Shown: positions 1-5,413 of the stretch, in pieces
How the letters are laid out: each line of letters opens with the position of its first letter
Numbering within the stretch: position 1 is the first letter of the stretch
Assembly: GCA_020717885.1 (NCBI GenBank)
Contig: DYDN01000024.1
Span: forward strand, 1-10,221
Reading direction: 5' to 3'
DNA: 10,221 nucleotides
Source of the DNA: Candidatus Forterrea sp.
GTDB lineage: Archaea; Iainarchaeota; Iainarchaeia; Iainarchaeales; JAAZKV01
Position numbers and translations under genes: made by a program
Notes under the pieces: generated by a model
Databases searched by the model: none
The model's input: only the letters and a program-made list of their open reading frames with translations
Told to the model about the DNA's origin: nothing

Positions 1-27
1 TTTTTTAAGGCAACAAAATTCTCCCCT

Positions 28-53
28 AAAAACAAAGACTTTCAACAAAGCCC
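28..53 (-). repeat. Inverted repeat copy A (end of the methyltransferase gene)
   Basis: Read on the minus strand, GGGCTTTGTTGAAAGTC (53 to 37) and the following TGTTTTT match 10022-10047 on the plus strand at 24 of 26 positions, 17 of them in one uninterrupted block. A second 14-bp exact match, AAAGGGGCTTTTTT (80 to 67), pairs with 10054-10067. Confidence 0.6.
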
Positions 54-842
54 TCCGCACATAACAAAAAAAGCCCCTTTCTTTTCAATAAGCCACTTTA
101 TCTCTCCAATGCGCGGCGTTCTAAGTTCTGGTTTTGAGGAGATAAACTCAACCCCCTCTTCCCTAAACCATTTTCTCACTTCAGAAACGCTGTGATATGA
201 CTCATGAACTTGTCCATATTTATCCGCAAGCCACGTTTGGGTCGCTTTTTCATTTTTCCCAAAATATTTTTTTCCAAATAGTATTCTTTTCTCAATATTT
301 GCCCCGCAAAAAGCCCAAAGTATGGCCCTTCTCACGCGGTGCCTAAACCTGGCGTACTTATTGTAAAGTCCAATTACAACAATTCCGCCGCACTTCAAAT
401 TCCTGCACGCGATTTCAAATCCTTTTCGCGCATCAATTGTGTGGTGGAGTGACCCGAGCGCAATAACGGCGTCAAACTTATTATCAAACTCATTGTCCAT
501 AAGTTCCAGAATATTTTTGCATTGAAAATTAATTCTTTTGCTCACTCCAAGTCTCCTTGCAAGTGCTTTAGCATGTTTTATTGAGCTTGAGCTAAAATCA
601 ATCGCAATAACCAGGGCGCCGCATAATGCAAGTCCGCACGCAAGTTCTCCAGTTCCGCACCCGAGTTCAAGTATTTGTTTTCCTTTCCAATAATTCGAGC
701 TAGAGCTAAATGAATCAGCCGCCCATTTCGCAAAGTAATTCACACCCTCTTTTGTGATGTTGTTCCTCGCTGGGTAGGGGTATTTCTCGTAAAGCTCTTT
801 TACAAGCGCCTCTTTTTGCTTTTCGCTTTGTTTTTTATTCAT
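42..842 (-). CDS. Class I SAM-dependent methyltransferase
   Basis: A 266-residue protein that probably transfers a methyl group from S-adenosylmethionine; the acceptor cannot be told from sequence. The Rossmann motif I (ILELGCGTGE) is at residues 57-66, the acidic ribose-binding residue is D82 in VIAIDFS, and the post-II segment DAVIALGSLHHT is at 124-135. The N-terminal YEKYPYP (18-24) and the C-terminal block with H-x-SVSEVRKWF around 217-226 are features I recall from a widespread group of stand-alone bacterial and archaeal methyltransferases of unknown substrate. I chose the ATG at 842; an in-frame TTG sits one codon upstream. There is no transmembrane segment. The gene is divergent from dinB with only about 53 bp between starts. 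The C-terminal residues lie in a stretch repeated in inverted orientation near 10022-10067. The fold assignment is secure; the substrate is unknown. Confidence 0.9.
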   Translation of the reverse strand: MNKKQSEKQKEALVKELYEKYPYPARNNITKEGVNYFAKWAADSFSSSSNYWKGKQILELGCGTGELACGLALCGALVIAIDFSSSSIKHAKALARRLGVSKRINFQCKNILELMDNEFDNKFDAVIALGSLHHTIDARKGFEIACRNLKCGGIVVIGLYNKYARFRHRVRRAILWAFCGANIEKRILFGKKYFGKNEKATQTWLADKYGQVHESYHSVSEVRKWFREEGVEFISSKPELRTPRIGEIKWLIEKKGAFFVMCGGLC

Positions 843-864
843 CAAATAAGAGTTCGCAAGTAAT

Positions 865-873
865 GATTAAAAC
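865..873. promoter_or_regulatory. AT-rich element midway between divergent starts (candidate shared TATA box)
   Basis: The sequence gattaaaac lies almost exactly midway between the methyltransferase ATG (842) and the dinB ATG (896), about 27 bp from each. This is the spacing seen at the clearer TATA boxes of the window. It reads ATTAAAAC toward dinB and TTTTAATC toward the methyltransferase. It is a weak match to the archaeal consensus, and no other AT-rich box fits either gene better. Confidence 0.35.
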
Positions 874-895
874 CCCTTTTGTTTGAGAATTATTT

Positions 896-1975
896 ATGCA
901 GAAAATAATTGGTTTGCTTGATTTGGATTACTTTTACGCGCAGTGCGAAATATTAAGAAAACCAGAAATTAGGGGAAAACCAGTGATTATTGTAATGCCT
1001 TCGCTTAGGGAGAACTCTGGCGCAATAGCAACTTGTAATTATGAGGCAAGAGCGCTTAAGATTCGCTCAGGGATGCCTCTTTCTTTAGCAAAGAAACTCG
1101 CAAGCCCTGCGAGTGTTTTCATTAATGCTGATAAACCCCATTATGGGGAGTTGTCACAGAAGGTGTTTGAGATAGTAGATTTTTTTTGTGAGAAATTGGA
1201 GCAGGTTTCAATTGATGAAGCGTATTTTGATTTGACTAATGCCTCGGGTTTTGAAAAAGCGGAGGAAAACGCAAAGAAGATTAAGCAGAGAATTAAATCA
1301 GAGCTAAATCTTACTTGTTCCGTTGGTGTGGGGTCGAATAAATTAATCGCAAAAATGGCGGCTTCAGCAAAAAAGCCTGGCGGGTTTTATGTTGTGCGCC
1401 CCGAGCAAGCGGATTTATTTATTTCAAAGCAAAAAATCTCAAATATTTCTGGGGTTGGTCCAAAAACAGAAGAGGTTTTCAAAAATCATGGGGTTCAACT
1501 TGTTAGCGATGCGCGCAAATTTCAAAAGAAGGATTTTATTGAGTGGTTTGGGGAAGGAAATGGCGCAAAGTTTTACGAATACGTTTTTGGGAATGATTCA
1601 CGTGAAATTGAACCGAATAGGGAGAAGCAGCAGCTCTCAAGAATGATTACAATGAAGCAGGATTCGCGGGATTTTGAATTTATTAAACAAAATATTGATT
1701 TTCTTGCGGAGATGCTTTATAAGAAACTAGTTGAATTAAAAAAGAAGTTCAAAACAGTTTCACTTATTATTGTCACCGAAAGGATGGATACAGTCACAAA
1801 ATCCAGGACAAAAGAGCAGCCCATCGCTTCATTGGAAGAGTTAAAGGAAACGGAGTACACATTGCTTAAGGAATATTTGAATGAAGCCTTCTCAAATGTG
1901 CGAAGGGTTGGGGTGCGTGTTTCGAATTTTGATGAGAATACTGGCTTGCAGAGAAAATTACTTGAGTTTAAGTAA
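896..1975 (+). CDS. dinB: DNA polymerase IV, Y-family (archaeal Dpo4/DinB type)
   Basis: A translesion DNA polymerase that copies past damaged template bases. The 359 residues align end to end with Sulfolobus Dpo4 (352 aa). The palm motif LLDLDYFYAQ is at 8-16, with metal ligand D9 and the presumed steric-gate tyrosine Y14. The catalytic SIDEAYFDLT is at 105-114 (D107, E108). CSVGVGSNKLIAKMAA (141-156) and the helix-hairpin-helix ISGVGPKTEEVF (184-195) follow. The little-finger domain ends with VRRVGVRVSNF (335-345). The last residues, QRKLLEFK, form only a partial PCNA-interacting box (Q352, L355, F358, no second aromatic). The ATG at 896 is about 27 bp from an AT-rich box with no clear Shine-Dalgarno, so the mRNA may be leaderless. 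nth follows after 36 bp, suggesting a shared repair transcript. Confidence 0.95.
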   Translation: MQKIIGLLDLDYFYAQCEILRKPEIRGKPVIIVMPSLRENSGAIATCNYEARALKIRSGMPLSLAKKLASPASVFINADKPHYGELSQKVFEIVDFFCEKLEQVSIDEAYFDLTNASGFEKAEENAKKIKQRIKSELNLTCSVGVGSNKLIAKMAASAKKPGGFYVVRPEQADLFISKQKISNISGVGPKTEEVFKNHGVQLVSDARKFQKKDFIEWFGEGNGAKFYEYVFGNDSREIEPNREKQQLSRMITMKQDSRDFEFIKQNIDFLAEMLYKKLVELKKKFKTVSLIIVTERMDTVTKSRTKEQPIASLEELKETEYTLLKEYLNEAFSNVRRVGVRVSNFDENTGLQRKLLEFK

Positions 1976-1999
1976 TTCTTGCGGAGCACGGAGTAACTT

Positions 2000-2004
2000 G
2001 TGGT
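2000..2004 (+). promoter_or_regulatory. Ribosome-binding element GTGGT that decides the nth start
   Basis: GTGGT lies 7 nt before the ATG at 2012. Its GTG is in frame and could itself be read as a start, in which case GGAG at 1990-1993 would serve it. The recurrence of GTGRT before leuS, the Nudix gene, the wHTH gene and trxB favours the ribosome-binding role and the ATG start, but the GTG start adding four residues is not excluded. Confidence 0.5.
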
Positions 2005-2011
2005 ATTTTTT

Positions 2012-2638
2012 ATGGATAAAGCAAAAGAAAAACAATTAGTTGCAATAAAGCAGCTCCTTGCGCTAAAAAAACTTTCAAGCGTTCATCGCCTTGCTGCTGA
2101 TGGGTGGGGGGTGGACTGGAAAACTTTAATTGCAACATTAATGAGTGCAAGGACAACTGATAAGAAAACAATTCCTGTGGCGGGGGAGTTGTTTGTAAAA
2201 TATTCCTCGGTAAAAAGATTGAGCAAGGCATCTCCTGCTGCGATTGCAAAGATAATTCGCCCAGTAAATTTTTATAAAACCAAATCAAGAAACATAAGTA
2301 AACTTGCAAAAATACTTGCGGGAGAATACAACTCAATAGTTCCGCACGATTTTGAGAAACTTATTGGGCTTCCGGGGGTTGGAAGAAAAACCGCGAATGT
2401 ATTTTTGGCGGAAGTGGGGCACAGCACAATTGGGGTGGATACGCACGTAACATATTGCGCTCGCTATTTGGGCTGGGCGAAGCACATTTCTCAGGAAAAA
2501 ATTGAATGCGACCTAAAATCCCTCTTCCCAAAGGGGTATTGGGGTGAATTAAATTGGATTCTTGTCCGATTTGGGCAGACCTATACAAATAGGCGCGAGA
2601 AGAATGAAATTCTTGATGGAATAAAGAAAATTAAGTGA
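2012..2638 (+). CDS. nth: Endonuclease III-like DNA glycosylase/AP lyase lacking the Fe-S cluster loop
   Basis: Base-excision repair glycosylase of the HhH-GPD superfamily, which removes oxidised pyrimidines and cleaves the abasic site. The 208 residues (from ATG 2012) carry the segment LMSARTTD at 43-50, the helix-hairpin-helix LPGVGRKTANV at 120-130 with catalytic lysine K126, and the catalytic aspartate D143 in GVDTHV. These match K120 and D138 of E. coli Nth. The C-terminal [4Fe-4S] motif C-x6-C-x2-C-x5-C expected after HG..TC is absent: the protein reads RFGQTYTNRREKNE at 186-199 and ends at residue 208 with no cysteine there. The usual length is about 210-220. A GTG at 2000 could add four residues. 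It lies just downstream of dinB. Glycosylase class is confident; exact substrate range is not. Confidence 0.92.
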   Translation: MDKAKEKQLVAIKQLLALKKLSSVHRLAADGWGVDWKTLIATLMSARTTDKKTIPVAGELFVKYSSVKRLSKASPAAIAKIIRPVNFYKTKSRNISKLAKILAGEYNSIVPHDFEKLIGLPGVGRKTANVFLAEVGHSTIGVDTHVTYCARYLGWAKHISQEKIECDLKSLFPKGYWGELNWILVRFGQTYTNRREKNEILDGIKKIK

Positions 2639-2659
2639 AGTGTACTTGTATGTAATGCT

Positions 2660-2665
2660 GTTTTT
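2660..2665 (+). terminator. Short T-rich end after nth
   Basis: A gTTTTT stretch lies about 22 bp past the nth stop and before the next TATA box. Archaeal transcription often ends at such T-runs without a hairpin. Five Ts is marginal. Confidence 0.3.
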
Positions 2666-2682
2666 GTGCCGGTCAGGAATGA

Positions 2683-2690
2683 TTTATAAA
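2683..2690 (+). promoter_or_regulatory. TATA box of the DUF1858 gene
   Basis: TTTATAAA is a near-consensus archaeal TATA box. The expected transcription start, about 25 bp downstream, falls near 2712, giving a leader of about 14 nt that just includes GGTGGT at 2717-2722 before the GTG start at 2726. Confidence 0.65.
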
Positions 2691-2725
2691 CACATATGAA
2701 TTAACCTTCATTTATTGGTGGTGTT

Positions 2726-3235
2726 GTGGCTGAAAAGAAAACAATTGGCGTAAATAAAACTGATACTCTTGGGGGCGTTATTGATACGTATCCAGAAATT
2801 GCCCCAGTTCTTGCTACTGCAGGGCTTCATTGTATTGGGTGCCATGTTTCAGCATACGAATCAATTGAAGAGGGGTGCAGAGCACACGGGATGAGCAAGA
2901 AGGATGTTGACGATTTGGTGAAGAGCGCGAACAAAAGAATTTTGGAGTATGAGAAATTGCCAAAAGTTACATTTACTGATGGTTCTGTTTTGGAACTTGA
3001 TAAACGTTTATCAAAATCAAAACCAAAAATGAAATTCGCTCGCCTTGTGCAGATATTTGGGGAATTTGATTTTGAGGCAATGGATAAGAAAGAAAAAGAG
3101 GATATTGTTATTGAAGCGAATGCTAAGCCAAAAAGTGTTAGCGTTATTGCTTCCCCAAGAGTAGAAAGAATACTTCGCGGGGTAAGAATTGATTTTGACG
3201 CAAAACAAAACGATTTTGTTGCTGTGAGAGAATAA
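2726..3235 (+). CDS. DUF1858 redox-disulfide protein with degenerate HesB/IscA-like C-terminus
   Basis: A 169-residue soluble protein. Residues 6-70 fit the DUF1858 family (called hybrid-cluster-protein-associated redox disulfide domain): a TLGGVIDTYPEIAPVL stretch, then GLHCIGCHVSAYESIEEGC with the CxxC at C36 and C39, then AHGMSKKDVDDLV. Residues 80-169 begin VTFTDGSV and end SPRVERILRGVRIDF...NDFVAVRE. This resembles the start and the end of A-type Fe-S carriers (HesB/IscA), which have a similar pre-C-terminal L.G..IDF segment. The three cluster-binding cysteines of that family are all missing, so this part is not a normal Fe-S carrier. The start is GTG, with GGTGGT 3 nt upstream. It is convergent with trxB. 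DUF1858 is confident; the C-terminal relation is my inference. Confidence 0.82.
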   Translation: MAEKKTIGVNKTDTLGGVIDTYPEIAPVLATAGLHCIGCHVSAYESIEEGCRAHGMSKKDVDDLVKSANKRILEYEKLPKVTFTDGSVLELDKRLSKSKPKMKFARLVQIFGEFDFEAMDKKEKEDIVIEANAKPKSVSVIASPRVERILRGVRIDFDAKQNDFVAVRE

Positions 3236-3249
3236 GTTTTATATTACTA

Positions 3250-3256
3250 TTTTTTT
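3250..3256 (+). terminator. T7 run ending the DUF1858 transcript
   Basis: Seven Ts lie 15 bp beyond the DUF1858 stop and before the convergent trxB stop at 3273. No hairpin is visible. It fits an archaeal U-rich terminator for the plus strand. Confidence 0.5.
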
Positions 3257-3272
3257 GCACCGAGTGGTTTAG

Positions 3273-4181
3273 TTAATAGCTGTCCTTTTCCTGAACATAT
3301 CTTGCGGCAGTGTGCGCCGCCGTTGCGCCTTCCCCAATACAAGTGGCAATTTGTTTTAATTCTTTTTTTATGCAATCCCCTGCTGCGAATATTCCTTTAG
3401 CACTTGTTTCCATTTTATCATTAACCACAATTCTTCCTTCTTTGTCCTTTGCAACATTAACAAACGAAGTGTTTGGGTCAGAGCCGATGTAAATAAATGC
3501 GGCGGAGCACATAAGTGCGCGTTCTTTTCCTTTTTGTTTTATTAAAATTTTCTCAAGTAGTTTTCCGCCCTCAAATCCAGTTACATTTGTTTCAAGCATT
3601 ATTTGCACTCCCCTTTCTTTGAGTGTTTTTTGTTTTGCGTCCTCCGCAGTGAGCTCTTTTTTTGAAGAGATTAAGTAAACTTTCTTTGTTACCCCTGCAA
3701 GGTAAATCGCTTCTTCCGCAGCGCGGTTATCAGAGCCGATTACCGCAACTTCTTTGCCGTTATACATCGGTCCGTCACAGGTGGCGCAAAAGTGAATTCC
3801 CTTATTCAAAAAGTCTTTCTCCCCTTTAGCCCCGAGCCACTTGCTTGTAGCCCCAACAGCCACAATAACTGCTTTTACTGTGAGGGTCTTTTCCTGCATT
3901 AGAATTTCTTTTTCCTTTCCTTTCTCTTTAACTGCCGTAACAGTATCATAAATCATTTCCGCGCCCGCTTTTTGTGCCTGTTCTTGTATTTTTGTCATTA
4001 ATTCCATTCCATTAATATCAATGAATCCCGGGTAGTTTTGTATGCTATTTGCCCAAGTAACCGTTCCGCCCACAACGCCCTTCTCAATTACTGTAGTTTT
4101 GAGTCCGTATCTTGCGCAGTATATCGCCGCGGTAAGACCAGCCGGGCCAGAGCCGATAATTGCAACATCATAAGTAGACAC
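3273..4181 (-). CDS. trxB: Thioredoxin reductase-like flavoprotein with altered dinucleotide-binding motif
   Basis: A low-molecular-weight thioredoxin-reductase-type flavoenzyme of 302 residues (family about 300-320) that passes electrons through FAD to a CxxC pair. FAD motif GSGPAGL is at 10-16, the redox-active CATC at 132-135, and the second FAD contact GIFAAGDC at 263-270. The NADPH domain departs from the norm. The usual GxGxSAxEEA reads GSDNRAAEEA (149-158), and the HRRxxxRA segment that binds the NADPH 2'-phosphate reads ISSKKELTA (171-179). It may therefore use NADH or another donor; deazaflavin- and ferredoxin-dependent relatives are known in archaea and clostridia. The start is GTG at 4181, with GTGAT 5 nt upstream. 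A TATA-like box is at 4213-4221. It is divergent from the tail-anchored protein gene. Confidence 0.92.
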   Translation of the reverse strand: MSTYDVAIIGSGPAGLTAAIYCARYGLKTTVIEKGVVGGTVTWANSIQNYPGFIDINGMELMTKIQEQAQKAGAEMIYDTVTAVKEKGKEKEILMQEKTLTVKAVIVAVGATSKWLGAKGEKDFLNKGIHFCATCDGPMYNGKEVAVIGSDNRAAEEAIYLAGVTKKVYLISSKKELTAEDAKQKTLKERGVQIMLETNVTGFEGGKLLEKILIKQKGKERALMCSAAFIYIGSDPNTSFVNVAKDKEGRIVVNDKMETSAKGIFAAGDCIKKELKQIATCIGEGATAAHTAARYVQEKDSY

Positions 4182-4186
4182 GATTA

Positions 4187-4191
4187 ATCAC
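4187..4191 (-). promoter_or_regulatory. Ribosome-binding element GTGAT of trxB
   Basis: On the minus strand GTGAT lies 5 nt before the GTG start. It is an exact complement of AUCAC in the conserved 3' end of archaeal 16S rRNA, and it supports the GTG start. Confidence 0.55.
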
Positions 4192-4212
4192 GTATGAAGT
4201 GGAATGCGTGGT

Positions 4213-4221
4213 CTTTTTATT
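4213..4221 (-). promoter_or_regulatory. Candidate TATA box of trxB
   Basis: AATAAAAAG on the minus strand is centred about 36 bp from the trxB start. Transcription starting about 25 bp downstream would give an 11-nt leader containing only the GTGAT element. Confidence 0.4.
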
Positions 4222-4260
4222 CATTGCTCTTTGGTTAAAATGTTTCCTAAAAAGGCAAAG

Positions 4261-4268
4261 TATTTAAG
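4261..4268 (+). promoter_or_regulatory. TATA box of the tail-anchored protein gene (leaderless)
   Basis: TATTTAAG is centred 27-28 bp before the ATG at 4292, so transcription should start at or next to the ATG. No Shine-Dalgarno is seen. This argues for the ATG over an in-frame TTG at 4274, which would lie upstream of the transcription start. Confidence 0.6.
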
Positions 4269-4291
4269 CTTCTTTGGAAGTATTCATTGTT

Positions 4292-4747
4292 ATGCCAATT
4301 AAAACAAAGAAGAAGAAAAGCTCGCTTGCCGAAGCGGCATCTCTGGCCGATTCTATTGCAAAGGAAAAAACTCAGGCGGATGAGAATTATTCTGACGAGA
4401 GTTACACAAGCACAGAATCTTCTGCACCAAGCGAAGAGATTATTGTTGAAGAAACCGTTACTGAATCAAAGCAGAAAAAAGGCGGGGGAAAGAAGAAAAA
4501 AACCACAGTTAAGAGAAAAAAGAAGGTTCCTACTCTTGTTGATGTTGCAAAGAAAGAAGAGAAAACAGAAACAAAAACCACTGTTGTTGAGAAACGAATT
4601 GAATCAGATGTGCCTCAGCCAGTTGAAAAACCATTTTTGGGCCTGCGCGGAGGATTCTTTGAAACTTTTGGCGGACTACTTGTTGTGCTAATTATTATTG
4701 AGCTTATTATAATCCTAGTGCTAGCGGCAATGATGATTTTTAAGTAA
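4292..4747 (+). CDS. Charged, disordered tail-anchored membrane protein, unknown function
   Basis: I do not recognise this 151-residue protein. Residues 1-115 are low-complexity and probably disordered: a basic start (KTKKKK), an acidic Ser/Thr/Glu-rich stretch (27-60), a strongly basic patch (GGGKKKKTTVKRKKK, 64-78) and a mixed K/E/T stretch to about 105. A single hydrophobic helix at about 127-149 ends one residue before the C-terminus, so the protein is predicted to be tail-anchored with the long charged part in the cytoplasm. There is no signal peptide and no cysteine. The basic patch could bind nucleic acid or acidic lipids, but that is a guess. It is divergent from trxB and transcribed from its own leaderless promoter. 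Codon usage looks like its neighbours, and the reading frame is well bounded. Confidence 0.75.
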   Translation: MPIKTKKKKSSLAEAASLADSIAKEKTQADENYSDESYTSTESSAPSEEIIVEETVTESKQKKGGGKKKKTTVKRKKKVPTLVDVAKKEEKTETKTTVVEKRIESDVPQPVEKPFLGLRGGFFETFGGLLVVLIIIELIIILVLAAMMIFK

Positions 4748-4757
4748 TCCTAAGTGT

Positions 4758-4764
4758 AAAAAAA
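4758..4764 (-). terminator. T7 run ending the wHTH transcript (minus strand)
   Basis: Seven As on the plus strand are a T7 run on the minus strand, 20 bp past the stop of the winged-helix gene. They lie in the 37-bp gap between two convergent genes. No hairpin is seen. Confidence 0.45.
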
Positions 4765-4784
4765 TCCAAACTTCAAAAGAGAGA

Positions 4785-5357
4785 TTATCTTTTTCTAGTA
4801 AAGAACCATCCGATGACAATTCCCACAACAAGCGCGATGAGCACCGCAATTGCGAACGATTCAATGCTTATTCCTTGTGTTACTTGCACAGCTTCCCTAA
4901 CCGGAGCATTAATTGCTCCTGCAGTGAGTTGTTCTACTGTTGAAGTTGAAATGGTTTTTTGTAGTGTCATATCCGTGGCGCCCATTGAAAGTGAGGCGCT
5001 TTGTATTGATGCTGATTGTAGAAAAATAAAAATAAATCCGCCAACTAAAAATACCCCAATGCAGAGCATTATGAGTACCTTAACTTCATCAAAAAGATTT
5101 GGTTGTATTAAGTGTCTTCCTTTTCTTGTGAGTTCATAATATTTCCATTTTCTTCCCTCATCAACTTGCTTAATTAAATCAGCGCCAACAAGTATTTCGC
5201 AATGCTCTTTAATTGTTGAGCTCCCAAGGTCAAGCTTTTGGCTTAACTCAGTTAGTGTTCTTCTCCTATCGGCAAGGTTCTTTAGTATGCTTACTCTTGA
5301 ATCCGCAGAAAGGGCTTTGAAGCTCTTCTCATCAAGTATTACATTTGGTTGCTGCAT
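4785..5357 (-). CDS. Membrane-anchored winged-helix transcriptional regulator (ArsR-like)
   Basis: A 190-residue protein with a DNA-binding winged helix at about 10-88 (ALSADSRVSILKNL first helix; LTELSQKLDLGSSTIKEHCE helix-turn-helix; wing with GRKWKYYELTRKGR). Two membrane helices follow: TM1 at about 94-114 and TM2 at 166-186, then FFTRKR at the end. The positive charges place both the DNA-binding domain and the tail in the cytoplasm. The roughly 50-residue loop between the helices (Ser/Thr/Gln-rich, no cysteine) lies outside. The layout suggests a one-component membrane sensor that represses or activates nearby genes directly. The ATG at 5357 is preferred over the GTG at 5366, which belongs to a GTGAT element 4 nt upstream of the ATG. 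It has its own TATA box and follows the six-TM gene, its likely partner. The ligand is unknown. Confidence 0.85.
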   Translation of the reverse strand: MQQPNVILDEKSFKALSADSRVSILKNLADRRRTLTELSQKLDLGSSTIKEHCEILVGADLIKQVDEGRKWKYYELTRKGRHLIQPNLFDEVKVLIMLCIGVFLVGGFIFIFLQSASIQSASLSMGATDMTLQKTISTSTVEQLTAGAINAPVREAVQVTQGISIESFAIAVLIALVVGIVIGWFFTRKR

Positions 5358-5361
5358 AATA

Positions 5362-5366
5362 ATCAC
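5362..5366 (-). promoter_or_regulatory. Ribosome-binding element GTGAT that decides the wHTH start
   Basis: GTGAT on the minus strand lies 4 nt before the ATG at 5357 and is complementary to AUCAC of 16S rRNA. Its GTG is in frame and could be mistaken for the start, adding three residues (GTG-Ile-Ile). Confidence 0.5.
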
Positions 5367-5403
5367 TAAACATTGTCTGTACTAATATTCCTCTGTTTTC
5401 TGG

Positions 5404-5411
5404 CTTTATAA
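5404..5411 (-). promoter_or_regulatory. Candidate TATA box of the wHTH gene
   Basis: TTATAAAG on the minus strand lies in the 56-bp gap after the six-TM gene. A start about 25 bp downstream (near 5382) would give a leader of about 25 nt with the GTGAT element. The regulator can therefore be transcribed separately from the gene before it. Confidence 0.5.
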
Positions 5412-5413
5412 CT

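Noticed and set aside
1976..2011. Separate promoter for nth
   Set aside because: No TATA-like element in the 36-bp gap; co-transcription with dinB is simpler.
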